The notes: generated by a model not told the origin, from the sequence alone. A stretch of DNA of 64,000 bases from an uncultured Bacteroides sp. (GCF_963677945.1 NZ_OY782578.1:4431258-4495257); one strand, 5' to 3'. Counted from the stretch's first letter, positions 1 to 9,500 are shown. Translations and numbers: made by a program.

Positions 1-1315
1 TACGTGTTGGATCATCCGTAATTCTCTTCCACTGACCAATACATGGTCCGCATGCATTAGCCATTATTGTTCCGCCAACAGATTCGAAAGTATCAATCAT
101 TCCATCGCGTAAAGCTGTCTGATAAACTCTTTCCGAACCCGGATTTACAATCAGCGGAGAAGACACATTTAATTTCTGGTCTATTGCCTGACGAGCTACA
201 GAAGCAGCGCGACTTATATCCTGATAAGATGAGTTTGTACAAGAACCAATCAAGCCAACTTCCATCTTACGTGGATAATCGTTCGCAATCACTTTTGCTG
301 CGAATTCAGATATAGGACACGCAGCATCCGGAGTAAACGGACCATTAATATAAGGCTCAAGCGTAGATAAATCTATTTCAATGATACGATCATAATATTT
401 TTCTGGAGCAGCATATACTTCTGGGTCAGCCTGCAAATCAACAGCAATTGCATCTGCCATATCAGCAACTTCAGTACGTTCAGTTGCACGAAGATATTCA
501 GATATTTGAGCATCATAAGCAAAAACAGAAGTAGTAGCACCAACTTCTGCACCCATATTACAAATGGTAGCTTTACCTGTAGCAGAAAGAGATGCAGCAC
601 CTTCTCCAAAGTATTCAATAATTGCATTGGTTCCACCTTTTACAGTTAAGATTCCAGCCAACTTTAAAATAACATCTTTAGGAGAAGCCCATCCATTCAT
701 TTTTCCGGTTAACTTCACGCCAATCAGTTTAGGCATCTTTAGCTCCCACTCCATTCCGGTCATTACATCAACAGCATCTGCGCCGCCTACACCAATGGCA
801 ATCATTCCCAAGCCACCGGCATTAGGAGTATGAGAGTCTGTTCCAACCATCATTCCACCTGGAAAAGCATAATTTTCCAATACTACCTGATGGATAATTC
901 CGGCACCCGGTTTCCAGAAGCCTATACCATATTTAGAAGAAACATCCCTAAGGAAATCATATACTTCTTTATTTGTTGAGGTTGCAGTTTCAATATCTAC
1001 CCCTGCACCTTTATATGCCTGTATTAAATGGTCGCAATGCACTGTAGCAGGTACTGCTGATTTAGTTTTTCCTGCATTCATAAACTGCAGCAAAGCCATC
1101 TGAGCAGTGGCGTCTTGCATAGCAACACGATCAGGACGGAAGTTTACATAATCTTCACCACGATGGAAAGTAGTTGTTTGATTTACATCATATAGATGAG
1201 CATATAGTATTTTTTCAGCTAAAGTCATAGGGCGACCAATGTTCTTACGAGACGAAGCAACCCTATCTACAAAAGAGGAGTAAAATCTCTTTAGCATTTC
1301 AATGTCATGTACCAT
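1..1315 (-). CDS. acnA: Aconitate hydratase, N-terminal part (runs off the window)
   Basis: Leftward reading frame open from an ATG at 1315 to the window edge, about 438 codons of a family usually near 750. It isomerises citrate to isocitrate in the TCA cycle, in the cytoplasm, using a [4Fe-4S] cluster. The three cluster cysteines are present: [10 protein letters not shown] near residue 360 and [11 protein letters not shown] near residues 420-430. The wording around these sites matches mitochondrial-type aconitase, the type known in Bacteroides. The sequence also contains the HTPNAGGLG active-site region. The C-terminal swivel domain lies outside the window. A two-box promoter lies upstream, divergent from the DMT exporter. 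Confidence 0.95.
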   Translation of the reverse strand, partial: MVHDIEMLKRFYSSFVDRVASSRKNIGRPMTLAEKILYAHLYDVNQTTTFHRGEDYVNFRPDRVAMQDATAQMALLQFMNAGKTKSAVPATVHCDHLIQAYKGAGVDIETATSTNKEVYDFLRDVSSKYGIGFWKPGAGIIHQVVLENYAFPGGMMVGTDSHTPNAGGLGMIAIGVGGADAVDVMTGMEWELKMPKLIGVKLTGKMNGWASPKDVILKLAGILTVKGGTNAIIEYFGEGAASLSATGKATICNMGAEVGATTSVFAYDAQISEYLRATERTEVADMADAIAVDLQADPEVYAAPEKYYDRIIEIDLSTLEPYINGPFTPDAACPISEFAAKVIANDYPRKMEVGLIGSCTNSSYQDISRAASVARQAIDQKLNVSSPLIVNPGSERVYQTALRDGMIDTFESVGGTIMANACGPCIGQWKRITDDPTR

Positions 1316-1426
1316 GAGATTATTTTTATATGTTAAGAAATAAAGCTATATAACTTCCTTTTTGTTTTAAATACTGTATATTATTTCAATTTTATTCACA
1401 AAAAGGCTTATTTTACGTTACAATCG

Positions 1427-1456
1427 CAAAGTTAAAGAATATTTTCAAGAAAACAA
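1427..1456 (-). promoter_or_regulatory. Bacteroides-type promoter for aconitase
   Basis: On the minus strand, TAACTTTG (1427-1434) fits the TAnnTTTG -7 box, and a TTG (1454-1456) sits 19 bp upstream as the -33 element. The leader to the ATG at 1315 is about 105 nt. Confidence 0.55.
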
Positions 1457-1471
1457 TTCAATAATACATTA

Positions 1472-1502
1472 TTGCCATTACAAATTATAAGAATTAACTT
1501 TG
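1472..1502 (+). promoter_or_regulatory. Bacteroides-type promoter for the DMT exporter
   Basis: TTG at 1472-1474 and TAACTTTG at 1495-1502 are separated by 20 bp, matching the Bacteroides -33/-7 pattern. The start codon at 1525 lies about 22 bp beyond the -7 box. Confidence 0.6.
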
Positions 1503-1524
1503 TAGGAATATTAATGAAGAAAAT

Positions 1525-2490
1525 ATGAATAACGATAAAAATTATAAAGGACATATTGCTATGTTGGTGGCAAGTATAATCTGGGGACTTAACGCACCTA
1601 TTGGAAAAGCAGCTTTAGATTTCGGCATTCCTCCTCTGGCTCTCACCACATTTCGTTTCTTTGGAGCAGCCATTGCATTCTGGTTTATATCGCTCTTTAC
1701 AAAAAAAGAGCGAGTTAAAAATGAAGATCTGCTAATGCTTTTCTTTGCAGCTCTTTTTGGTATTGTGCTTAATCAGGGAACATTTATTTTCGGCCTTTCA
1801 TTGACCTCTCCAATCGATGCTTCTATAGTTACTACCATGGCTCCTATTGTTACTATGATTGTTGCTGCTATTGTACTTAAAGAACCAATTACAGGAAAAA
1901 AAGTTCTGGGAGTATTCGTTGGAGCCATTGGAGCATTAATACTTATACTAACCAGTCAGGCAGGTACAGGAGGCAAATCGGGGAACATTGCCGGTGATTT
2001 GCTTTGTCTTACTGCCCAACTTAGTTTTGCTATTTACTTGACTGTTTTTAAAGGCTTAATTGAAAAATACTCATCGGTTACCATTATGAAATGGATGTTT
2101 ATATATGCATCTATGTGTTTCATTCCATTCTCTTATGATAATATAGCTTCCATTAATTTTGCAGCTGTGCCTTTAAAGGTATTCGGAGAGATTTCTTTTG
2201 TAGTTTTTGCAGCAACTTTTCTTGCCTATCTTTTGGTAATGACCGGACAAAAGACATTACGCCCTACTATTGTTAGTATGTACAATTATGTTCAACCGAT
2301 TGTAGCATCATTTGTTGCAGTAAGCATAGGAATGGATTCTTTTGGATGGCCAAAAACTGTAGCAATCCTATTTGTTTTCGCAGGAGTATTCATTGTAACT
2401 CAAAGTAAATCTAAAGCACAACTGGAGGCAGAATTAGTATATCAGGAGGTAGACACGCAACAAAAGGATAATGAGGAAAAGGAGGATTAA
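1525..2490 (+). CDS. EamA/DMT-family membrane transporter
   Basis: 321 residues with about ten hydrophobic segments arranged as two EamA repeats, the usual layout of drug/metabolite transporters of the inner membrane. The first repeat opens with a typical SIIWGLNAPIGKAAL motif, and the end of the second repeat carries RPTIVSMYNYVQPIVAS, the conserved helix at the same position of the repeat. The tail after residue 300 is charged (Glu/Lys/Asp-rich) and probably cytoplasmic. The substrate cannot be deduced. The next gene starts 6 bp after the stop, so the two are probably co-transcribed. Confidence 0.88.
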   Translation: MNNDKNYKGHIAMLVASIIWGLNAPIGKAALDFGIPPLALTTFRFFGAAIAFWFISLFTKKERVKNEDLLMLFFAALFGIVLNQGTFIFGLSLTSPIDASIVTTMAPIVTMIVAAIVLKEPITGKKVLGVFVGAIGALILILTSQAGTGGKSGNIAGDLLCLTAQLSFAIYLTVFKGLIEKYSSVTIMKWMFIYASMCFIPFSYDNIASINFAAVPLKVFGEISFVVFAATFLAYLLVMTGQKTLRPTIVSMYNYVQPIVASFVAVSIGMDSFGWPKTVAILFVFAGVFIVTQSKSKAQLEAELVYQEVDTQQKDNEEKED

Positions 2491-2496
2491 AGAACT

Positions 2497-3045
2497 ATGG
2501 AAAAATTTGCAGCAATCGATTTTGAAACAGCCAACGGGCAACGTACCAGTGTATGTAGTGTAGGAGTTATCATTGTAGATAACGGTGAAATAACCAACCG
2601 TTTTCATAGTCTGATTCGTCCACGCCCCAATTTTTATACTTACTGGACAACACAAGTTCACGGAATGGTATTTGACGATACCAAAAATGCGCCGGATTTT
2701 CCGGACGTATGGAGACAAATCGGTCCAGAAGTTAGCGGATTACCTTTGGTTGCCCACAATAGTCCTTTCGATGAAGGTTGCTTAAAAGCTGTATTCAATC
2801 TGTATGGTCTTTCCTATCCCGACTATCAATTCTACTGCACTTGCCGTTTATCCCGCAAAATGCACAAAGGATTGGTAAATCATCAATTACATACAGTATC
2901 TGAACATTGCGGATACGATTTAAAACAACATCACCATGCGCTGGCCGATGCAGAAGCTTGTGCGGCAATAGCTTTAAATATGTTCCAGAAAACTCAAACT
3001 GATAGTTTTGAGGAGCTCTCTGCATTTGTGAAACAGAACTATTGA
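2497..3045 (+). CDS. DEDDh 3'-5' exonuclease, DnaQ-like
   Basis: 182 residues with all three exonuclease motifs of the DnaQ superfamily. ExoI is DFET near residue 8, ExoII is AHNSPFDEGCL near residues 88-98, and ExoIII is HHALADAEA near residues 146-154 with the catalytic His five residues before Asp. It has no polymerase or BRCT domain, so it is a stand-alone exonuclease rather than a PolC part. A proofreading or repair/RNA-trimming role is inferred from the family only. It follows the transporter by 6 bp; no functional link between them is obvious. Confidence 0.85.
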   Translation: MEKFAAIDFETANGQRTSVCSVGVIIVDNGEITNRFHSLIRPRPNFYTYWTTQVHGMVFDDTKNAPDFPDVWRQIGPEVSGLPLVAHNSPFDEGCLKAVFNLYGLSYPDYQFYCTCRLSRKMHKGLVNHQLHTVSEHCGYDLKQHHHALADAEACAAIALNMFQKTQTDSFEELSAFVKQNY

Positions 3046-3144
3046 AAGAGATTTTTTCTAACAATAAAACGTAAATAAAAAGAAAAAACACTTGTTCGTA
3101 TTAGATTATATCCATACTTTTGGACGTAATATAATATTAGCAAT

Positions 3145-3735
3145 ATGAAAAAAACCTTCTTATTACTCTTATCCATCTTTATTCTATCTTCCTGTTCCAA
3201 GGGTGATAAAGAAAATCTAACTGAAGATTACAACTCAATTGTAATATTGAAAGTAGATTATATGACAAACAAGTTCGAAGGTGGATATGAACAACAGATA
3301 AACAGTGAGATAACGGATGCTGATACTATTCCAATTACAATAAAATATAAAGCGCCAGGTGATTTTGGGAATATATCCTTGTATTATAAGCCTACCAATG
3401 ATTTGTTATTTGATGGTTCTATAATTTGGAATGGAACAGGAACTATTAACTATCCAAAAACATTTAGACCTGCAAAAGATTATTCTCTTCTGGAAGATCC
3501 TATATCAAGGCCAAATATCACTAAATTTAAATGCATTTTTGGCACACCACCTACTGACTATTCTTCAATATGGAATTCAATAAATAGCCTTCAGATCGTA
3601 TCTAATTGTTTAGATAGTAAGAAAAAGATAGATCTGTTTCTCTATACTCCTAGTGTTGGAGTCGGAAATCCTAATGACTGGGACTGGATAATCGTAATGA
3701 ACAGAACCATAAAATACGATCCTATTATATATTAA
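3145..3735 (+). CDS. Putative lipoprotein of unknown function
   Basis: 196 residues. The N-terminus has Lys-Lys, a hydrophobic stretch and the lipobox LSSCSKGD with Cys near residue 17, typical of a Bacteroidota outer-membrane lipoprotein. The mature part looks like a beta-rich soluble domain ending in WDWIIVMNRTIKYDP. I do not recognise a family. Its own -7 box (TACTTTTG, 3115-3122) lies 23 bp upstream, and a bidirectional hairpin follows, so it is probably monocistronic. Confidence 0.7.
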   Translation: MKKTFLLLLSIFILSSCSKGDKENLTEDYNSIVILKVDYMTNKFEGGYEQQINSEITDADTIPITIKYKAPGDFGNISLYYKPTNDLLFDGSIIWNGTGTINYPKTFRPAKDYSLLEDPISRPNITKFKCIFGTPPTDYSSIWNSINSLQIVSNCLDSKKKIDLFLYTPSVGVGNPNDWDWIIVMNRTIKYDPIIY

Positions 3736-3739
3736 TAAA

Positions 3740-3785
3740 AAAGTAATAGCCTGCCGGAAGATCTATCCAGACAGGCTATTACTTT
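3740..3785. terminator. Bidirectional terminator between convergent genes
   Basis: A perfect 14-bp inverted repeat, AAAGTAATAGCCTG (3740-3753) against CAGGCTATTACTTT (3772-3785), with A-runs on the left and T-rich sequence on the right. It separates the lipoprotein gene from the convergent M48 peptidase gene. Confidence 0.75.
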
Positions 3786-3814
3786 ATTATTTCTCAATTA
3801 CTTATTTGCTGAAA

Positions 3815-4612
3815 TCACTTTTTATAATACTTCAAAGCTTCGGGCATTACTTTCTTTATATTGGCAATACGAGTAGCATCGGAAGGGTGAGTACTAAAGA
3901 TTTCTGGAACTGAAGCTCCACCCTGACTCATTCGTTGCCAAAAATCAACAGCTACCTGAGGATCATAGCCTGCCATTGCAGCAAAGATTAATCCCATTCT
4001 GTCTGCTTCATTTTCATTGCTACGAGAATAAGGGAGCATCACACCATAATTGGCACCTAATCCGAACACTTGTCCAGCCAACGTTTGTGTTGCTGCCGAT
4101 TTTTTAGATAACAAAGCGCCTAATGCTTGTCCGCCATAAGAAACTAAAAGTTGCTGACTCATACGTTCTGCAGAGTGTTTTGCCACAGCATGAGCAACTT
4201 CATGACCTACAACGATGGCTAATGCTGCTTCGGTCTTTGTAATTGGCAAAATACCCTCGTTCACAACAATTTTACCGCCGGGCATACAGAATGCATTTGC
4301 AGTTGTGTCTTTTACCAAATGAAACTCCCATGCAAAATTCTTCACCTCAGCGCCCAAACCGTTAGCATTCAGATAAGCCTCAACAGCTACAGATATCTTT
4401 TTTCCAACACGCTCTACCATTGCTGTATTTGTTTTATTAGTGGAAACTTTGGCCGTAGCCATATATTCCTTAAAGCTGGTACTACTTAAACTCAACACTT
4501 CTGAGTCCGATACTAAAAGTAGTTGTTTACGTCCTGTTAATGCTACAGTACTACATGCACTAATAAACAGTACAAGAACAAAAATTACAGGAAATGTTTT
4601 TAATTTTCTCAT
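3815..4612 (-). CDS. M48-family metallopeptidase lipoprotein
   Basis: 265 residues with a signal peptide and lipobox ISACSTVA (Cys near residue 20), followed by TGRKQLLLV, the start typical of the LoiP/YggG branch of M48. The zinc site is HEVAHAVAKH near residues 138-147, and the third ligand is the Glu of NENEADRMG near residues 200-207. It probably acts in the periplasm, facing the envelope, in protein quality control; this is inferred from the family. It is read leftward, convergent with the preceding lipoprotein. A weak -7 box (TATTTTTG on the minus strand) lies at 4655-4662. Confidence 0.88.
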   Translation of the reverse strand: MRKLKTFPVIFVLVLFISACSTVALTGRKQLLLVSDSEVLSLSSTSFKEYMATAKVSTNKTNTAMVERVGKKISVAVEAYLNANGLGAEVKNFAWEFHLVKDTTANAFCMPGGKIVVNEGILPITKTEAALAIVVGHEVAHAVAKHSAERMSQQLLVSYGGQALGALLSKKSAATQTLAGQVFGLGANYGVMLPYSRSNENEADRMGLIFAAMAGYDPQVAVDFWQRMSQGGASVPEIFSTHPSDATRIANIKKVMPEALKYYKK

Positions 4613-4804
4613 AGTTATATTTATTTAGTCTATTGTTTATTGTCTTATGGAAAACAAAAATAACTAAAATATTGTTTCGATGAATAATTTAACGCTATAA
4701 TTTAATCCATATTTTAGACCTTCCAATTTCCAGCCGGAAAAAACTGATGATTAATTAATTAGAAGAAAGCTAAACCATTCTTGATAAGAACATTTTTGTC
4801 AGAA

Positions 4805-5656
4805 TCAATATTTTACTCTGTAATCTTTAGGTGTTATTCCTTTCAGCTTTTTAAATGTGCGATTATAATACGGCACATCGTTAAACCCAACGGCATAGCA
4901 TATCTCGGCTATAGGCATTTTAGTTTCACGAAGCATCAGACATGATGATTCAATGCGATATTCATTCAAAATAGTAAAAAACGACTTTCCGATTGTTCGT
5001 TTTAGAAAGGTACAAAACGACGAACGATTCATGTGAATATAATTTGCAACATCCTCAAGCGAAATATTCTGCTGATAATTATTTGCAATAAACCGGTATA
5101 CTTCCTGAAATCTTTCCGTATTATAATCTTGTTTATTGCAAAAGCCAACAATACGTGTTTCATTGGAAGATGCTATTACAACAAATAGATTAATCAAAGA
5201 AGACAATTGTTCCATATCATTTTGCAATAACATGGTAATCATTATTTTCTGAAGCGTTTGTAATGTACTACTTTCAAACTTTATAGCCTGTTTATATTGG
5301 CTGATACATGAAATATATCGTTTTGTTTCCGGAAATACATAAGCACATTTATCAAATAGCGAATCCGGGAAAATAATCGTTATATTCTCAATTTTACCTT
5401 TATCGTCGTGAATATTTTTATCAAAGGACCAACAATGAGGTATATTGGGAGGAATAAGTACAACTTCACCATTAGAAAAAGTTTCCATAAGACCACCAAC
5501 GATACGTGTTCCGCTTCCTGTTATAACATAAGAAAGTTCCCACTCTGCATGTTGATGAAATGTAATTTGTTCATTCCAGACAACATGAACATGATCGTAA
5601 ACAAAAGACTTATCATCGAAGATAGGAACATGACAATATTTTATTTCATCCTGCAT
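4805..5656 (-). CDS. AraC-family transcriptional regulator with cupin sensor
   Basis: 283 residues. Residues about 20-95 form a cupin-like sensor (HQHAEWELSYV, then VVLIPPNIPHCW). Residues about 185-283 form the two-helix-turn-helix AraC DNA-binding domain, with the family signature IAEICYAVGFNDVPYYNRTFKK near the end. The middle segment is probably a dimerisation or linker region. It is divergent from the acyltransferase gene, the starts being 116 bp apart, so that gene is a candidate target. The effector is unknown, though AraC cupin domains often bind sugars. Confidence 0.88.
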   Translation of the reverse strand: MQDEIKYCHVPIFDDKSFVYDHVHVVWNEQITFHQHAEWELSYVITGSGTRIVGGLMETFSNGEVVLIPPNIPHCWSFDKNIHDDKGKIENITIIFPDSLFDKCAYVFPETKRYISCISQYKQAIKFESSTLQTLQKIMITMLLQNDMEQLSSLINLFVVIASSNETRIVGFCNKQDYNTERFQEVYRFIANNYQQNISLEDVANYIHMNRSSFCTFLKRTIGKSFFTILNEYRIESSCLMLRETKMPIAEICYAVGFNDVPYYNRTFKKLKGITPKDYRVKY

Positions 5657-5683
5657 TTTTCTTATTCATAATTAGTGTTACTG

Positions 5684-5747
5684 CAAATATAAGACAATAA
5701 AAAATAAAAAAACGACAATATGCATATAAGAGTTCTAAGTATATTTG
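5684..5747. promoter_or_regulatory. Divergent -7 boxes for araC-type regulator and acyltransferase
   Basis: On the minus strand TATATTTG (5684-5691) faces the regulator, and on the plus strand TATATTTG (5740-5747) faces the acyltransferase. The -33 elements are poor: a TTG lies 24 bp behind the leftward box, and none is convincing for the rightward one. The 48 bp between the boxes is where a regulator could act on both. Confidence 0.45.
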
Positions 5748-5772
5748 CCAAATATTTTAAAATACATGATCT

Positions 5773-6912
5773 ATGAATTACATTTCTTCAACTTCATTTA
5801 CAGACACAAAAAGTCACTACGAAATATTAGATGGGCTACGCGGAGTGGCAGCAGTAATAGTCGTTATGTTTCATATCTTTGAAACTTTCACCGGTGGCGA
5901 TCATTCAAAACAAATAATAAATCATGGTTATATGGCTGTAGATTTTTTCTTTGTTCTTTCGGGCTTTGTTATTGGTTATGCTTATGATGACCGTTGGAAT
6001 AAGATGAGCTTGAAAGGATTTTTCAAACGCCGTATTATCCGCCTCCATCCAATGATTATAGCAGGTATGATTATTGGTGCCATATTTTTCTATTTCCAGG
6101 AAGGTGCCGCTTTTCCTATAATAAGTCAGACTCCCGTTTGGAAAATGATTCTTGTTATGCTGATTGGTTTTACACTGATTCCTGTTCCAACATCAATGGA
6201 TATACGTGGTTGGGGAGAAATGCATCCACTTAACGGACCAGCCTGGTCTCTGTTTTTTGAGTACATAGCCAATATTCTTTATGCTCTATTCATCCGGAAG
6301 TTCTCCAATAAGTTACTTGCAATTCTGGTATTTATTGCCGGATGTGCCTTGATTCACCTTGCAGTTACAAGTCCCAACGGAGACATTATTGGCGGCTGGT
6401 CAATAGAACCAACACAATTACGAATAGGATTTACGAGATTACTTTACCCATTTTTTGCCGGACTGTTATTATCCCGAATCTGCAAGCCCGGGCGTATTAA
6501 TCATGCTTTCTTCTGGTGCAGTCTTATACTGGTTATCATTCTTTCAATACCCAGAGTAGGAGGAAATCAGTTGTGGATGAATGGTCTTTACGATTCTTTA
6601 TGCATTATATTCATATTTCCGTTTATCGTTTATCTAGGTGCCAGCGGCAAAGTAAAAGGGAAATATTCTTCAAAAATATGTAAGTTTTTAGGTGAAATCT
6701 CTTATCCTATATATATTATTCACTACCCATTCATTTACATGTTTACATCCTGGGTAACTAAAAATAATATCACCTCTTTTACAAAGGCTTTTCCTATTGC
6801 ACTTTTTGTTCTCTTGTCAACCATCCTTCTTTCGTTCTTATGTGTAAGACTATATGATGTACCACTAAGAAAATGGCTGGTAAAGCGTTTTATGAAAAGT
6901 CCTGCTAATTAA
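5773..6912 (+). CDS. Acyltransferase 3 family membrane protein (OafA-like)
   Basis: 379 residues, about ten membrane segments. It carries the family signature DGLRGVAAVIVVMFH near residues 19-33 (Arg and catalytic His) and VDFFFVLSGFVIGYAY near residues 57-72. Such inner-membrane proteins move acyl groups, often acetyl, onto sugars of LPS, capsule or other glycans. The acceptor here is unknown, since no glycan genes are adjacent; only the divergent AraC regulator suggests conditional expression. Confidence 0.88.
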   Translation: MNYISSTSFTDTKSHYEILDGLRGVAAVIVVMFHIFETFTGGDHSKQIINHGYMAVDFFFVLSGFVIGYAYDDRWNKMSLKGFFKRRIIRLHPMIIAGMIIGAIFFYFQEGAAFPIISQTPVWKMILVMLIGFTLIPVPTSMDIRGWGEMHPLNGPAWSLFFEYIANILYALFIRKFSNKLLAILVFIAGCALIHLAVTSPNGDIIGGWSIEPTQLRIGFTRLLYPFFAGLLLSRICKPGRINHAFFWCSLILVIILSIPRVGGNQLWMNGLYDSLCIIFIFPFIVYLGASGKVKGKYSSKICKFLGEISYPIYIIHYPFIYMFTSWVTKNNITSFTKAFPIALFVLLSTILLSFLCVRLYDVPLRKWLVKRFMKSPAN

Positions 6913-7034
6913 TTCAGTACGTACAATTATAAAAAACGAGATAACACAACGTTTCTCCCTGAAATATTTTAGGAGTTGAATTCAACAACTGGTTTCCAGT
7001 TTAGCAACAATAATTAGATTTACTATGAACAGAA

Positions 7035-7069
7035 AAGCCCGGTTATGTTTTAAAAACATGATCGGACTT
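7035..7069 (+). terminator. Putative terminator hairpin after the acyltransferase
   Basis: Arms 7035-7051 and 7053-7069 are complementary over 17 positions if three G-U pairs are allowed, and the stem is followed by TCTGTTTAAT. It lies 120 bp beyond the acyltransferase stop. The wobble positions suggest it acts as RNA. Confidence 0.5.
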
Positions 7070-7085
7070 CTCTGTTTAATATTTA

Positions 7086-7157
7086 TTCGCCATTAATTTT
7101 TATTTATTGGTGAATGCTTTTTATTTACCAGTGAATGATTTATATTTATTGGTGAAT
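7086..7157. repeat. 21-bp periodic array with core TGGTGAA (four copies)
   Basis: Core motif copies centred at 7089 (inverted, TTCGCCA), 7111, 7132 (CAGTGAA) and 7153, i.e. 22, 21 and 21 bp apart, separated by AT-rich linkers. It sits in the 400-bp gap between the acyltransferase and the ECF sigma gene. No other gene is visible in this gap. Confidence 0.7.
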
Positions 7158-7312
7158 AAATTTTAATTATACTGGAAGTAAAGAAACAGAGAGTGAAATA
7201 GATTATAAACTTTTGATATTACAAAAATTCAACTATCACTAATTAAAAAATAAAGTTGATTTTTGTAATAAACTTACATCAGTCACGACTATATAGCAAA
7301 ACGATATACAAA

Positions 7313-7804
7313 ATGGAATCAACACAAGAAGATTTTCTAAAAATAATATCAGACTATCAAGGTATCATACATAAAGTAAATCTAATATACTTTAAAACGA
7401 CTGCCGATAAAGATGATAATTTTCAAGAAATTCTCCTTCAACTATGGAGATCATTTCCATCATTGAAGGATAAAACAAAGTTAGGATCTTGGATATATGC
7501 TGTTGCTATTAATACCTCAATATCAAAAATTAGAAAAGATAGCAGACTCATATTTACAGATTCTATGCTTGATACAGAGTCAATGGAGGATGATACAGAT
7601 AATTTCGAATCTGATATAAACCACCAAAAGCTTACTGAAGCACTTCATAAGCTAAATGAGATAGACAGATCAATTATGTTACTTTATCTAGAAGATTTAG
7701 ATTATAACCAAATCGCAGAAATAATAGGTATAACTAGTACAAATGTTGGGGTTAGGATTAACCGTTCTAAAAAACAATTAAAGAAATACTTAAATTATAA
7801 ATAA
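7313..7804 (+). CDS. ECF RNA polymerase sigma factor
   Basis: 163 residues from the ATG at 7313; an in-frame ATG at 7256 would add 19 residues unlike the family. Region 2 is recognisable (DNFQEILLQLWRSFPSL), and region 4 carries the helix-turn-helix LEDLDYNQIAEIIGITSTNV followed by basic residues RINRSKKQLKK. The protein directs RNA polymerase to alternative promoters. The next gene starts 2 bp after its stop and encodes a membrane protein, which makes that protein the likely anti-sigma partner. No FecR or TonB receptor gene is adjacent. Confidence 0.88.
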   Translation: MESTQEDFLKIISDYQGIIHKVNLIYFKTTADKDDNFQEILLQLWRSFPSLKDKTKLGSWIYAVAINTSISKIRKDSRLIFTDSMLDTESMEDDTDNFESDINHQKLTEALHKLNEIDRSIMLLYLEDLDYNQIAEIIGITSTNVGVRINRSKKQLKKYLNYK

Positions 7805-7806
7805 AG

Positions 7807-8397
7807 ATGGGAAACAATAATCTTAAAGATTTATGGAAATCAAGTATCAATGAAGATATTAGATTTTATTCCGAACCTGAATTGAATAATATGGTGATTA
7901 AGTGTTCAAGAAGATCCATGCAAAAACTTCATCCCAGATGGATTCTTCGTACAATAATTATTTTAATCATCACTTTTATTGTTTGGAAGTTAGTTAGTGA
8001 AAACGAAGATATAGCTCCAATCATTTTGGGTTTTATTCTAATATCTATCTTAGCTGGATCACTTATATTAATGGAGTGGTCAACTCGAAAAATGATTAAA
8101 TACAGTTACGATATCCCCGTAAAGGATTGGATTAAAAACCGAATATGTGAAATTGAGAGAAGTATTAGGCTTCAGAAAAAATATGATGTACTTATACATT
8201 TTATTGCATTAGCATTAAGCACCTGTACATACGTTCTTTATATCTATACATTAAAGATTACATTCGACTTAATAGCTTTTATTGTTGCTTTATTTATGAT
8301 ATTATCGTGTGTATTAGCTCTAAGGATAGCAGCAAAGAAAAACTATAAAAAAGCACTTCGTTCTTTACAACAGTTATATAATCAAATAGAACCTTAA
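7807..8397 (+). CDS. Four-TM membrane protein, possible anti-sigma partner
   Basis: 196 residues. A hydrophilic N-terminal segment of about 45 residues precedes two hydrophobic helices (about 47-65 and 70-90). A basic loop of about 40 residues follows, then two more helices (about 131-150 and 155-178). The cytoplasmic N-terminal segment and the 2-bp spacing behind the ECF sigma gene suggest that it binds and restrains that sigma factor. I see no conserved zinc-binding anti-sigma motif and no FecR domain, so the role rests on context. Confidence 0.55.
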   Translation: MGNNNLKDLWKSSINEDIRFYSEPELNNMVIKCSRRSMQKLHPRWILRTIIILIITFIVWKLVSENEDIAPIILGFILISILAGSLILMEWSTRKMIKYSYDIPVKDWIKNRICEIERSIRLQKKYDVLIHFIALALSTCTYVLYIYTLKITFDLIAFIVALFMILSCVLALRIAAKKNYKKALRSLQQLYNQIEP

Positions 8398-8403
8398 GAA
8401 CAA

Positions 8404-8429
8404 AAAAGGAACCCCTTAGGGTTCCTTTT
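8404..8429. terminator. Bidirectional terminator between sigma operon and ilvC
   Basis: AAAAGGAACCC (8404-8414) pairs perfectly with GGGTTCCTTTT (8419-8429) around a 4-nt loop, with an A-run on one side and a T-run on the other. It can end both the rightward sigma operon and the leftward ilv operon. Confidence 0.85.
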
Positions 8430-8453
8430 AAAAACTATTTAAAGAGCTTCTGA

Positions 8454-9500
8454 TTAGTTGTTTTCAGGACGTAATTTGCGAACAACAGCACCAGCTTGCC
8501 ACATTTCGCTTTCACGAAGAGCTTTCAATTCAGCATCCAAACCTTCGCGGTAGTCTGGTTTAGAGTTTGTATCAATTGAACGTTGAGCTTCGTTACCACA
8601 CTTAACTTCAGAATACAATTTCTCAAATACAGGTTTTGTTGCATCGTGGAATGGGCCCATCCAGTCGAGAGCACCACGTTGAGCAGTAGTTGAACAGTTT
8701 GCGTACATCCAGTCCATACCATTCTTAGCAAACAAAGGCATCAATGACTGAGTAAGTTCTTCTACTGTTTCATTGAAAGCTTCAGATGGAGTATGTCCGT
8801 TTTCACGCAATACTTCATATTGAGCAAGAAGTAAACCTTGAATAGCACCCATCAAAGTACCACGTTCGCCAGTTAAGTCAGAGTAAACTTCACGTTTGAA
8901 TGTAGTTTCGAACAAGTAACCAGAACCAACACCGATACCAAGAGCAACAACACGATCGAATGCGTTACCTGTTGCATCCTGGAAGATAGCATAAGAAGAG
9001 TTCAAGCCACGGCCTTCAAGGAACATTGTACGAAGTGATGTACCAGATCCTTTAGGAGCAACAAGAATTACATCTACATCTGCTGGAGGAACAATACCTG
9101 TTCTTTCTTTGTAAGTAATACCAAAGCCATGAGAGAAATAAAGAGCTTTACCTGGAGTAAGGTTCTTCTTTACTGTAGGCCACACTTCAATCTGAGCAGC
9201 ATCTGAAAGAAGATACTGAATAATAGTACCACGTTGGCAAGCTTCGTCTATATCAAACAAAGTTTCTCCTGGAACCCATCCGTCAGCAACAGCTTTTTCC
9301 CAAGTTTTGCCACCTTTACGTTGGCCAACGATTACATTAAAACCATTGTCTCTAAGGTTCAATGATTGTCCAGGTCCCTGAACGCCATAACCAATCACTG
9401 CAATGATTTCATTTTTCAATACTTCACGTGCTTTTTCTAAAGGAAATTCCTCGCGGGTTACTACATTTTCAACAACACCGCCAAAATTCATTTGTGCCAT
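8454..9500 (-). CDS. ilvC: Ketol-acid reductoisomerase
   Basis: 348 residues, a class I KARI length. The Rossmann motif GYGVQGPGQSLNLRDNG lies near residues 37-53, and the metal-binding C-terminal part contains DLTGERGTLMGAIQGL. It converts acetolactate or acetohydroxybutyrate to the dihydroxy-acid with NAD(P)H and Mg2+, the second step of Val/Ile synthesis. It is the last gene of the leftward ilv operon, 24 bp after the thioesterase gene, and is followed by a strong terminator. Confidence 0.97.
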   Translation of the reverse strand: MAQMNFGGVVENVVTREEFPLEKAREVLKNEIIAVIGYGVQGPGQSLNLRDNGFNVIVGQRKGGKTWEKAVADGWVPGETLFDIDEACQRGTIIQYLLSDAAQIEVWPTVKKNLTPGKALYFSHGFGITYKERTGIVPPADVDVILVAPKGSGTSLRTMFLEGRGLNSSYAIFQDATGNAFDRVVALGIGVGSGYLFETTFKREVYSDLTGERGTLMGAIQGLLLAQYEVLRENGHTPSEAFNETVEELTQSLMPLFAKNGMDWMYANCSTTAQRGALDWMGPFHDATKPVFEKLYSEVKCGNEAQRSIDTNSKPDYREGLDAELKALRESEMWQAGAVVRKLRPENN

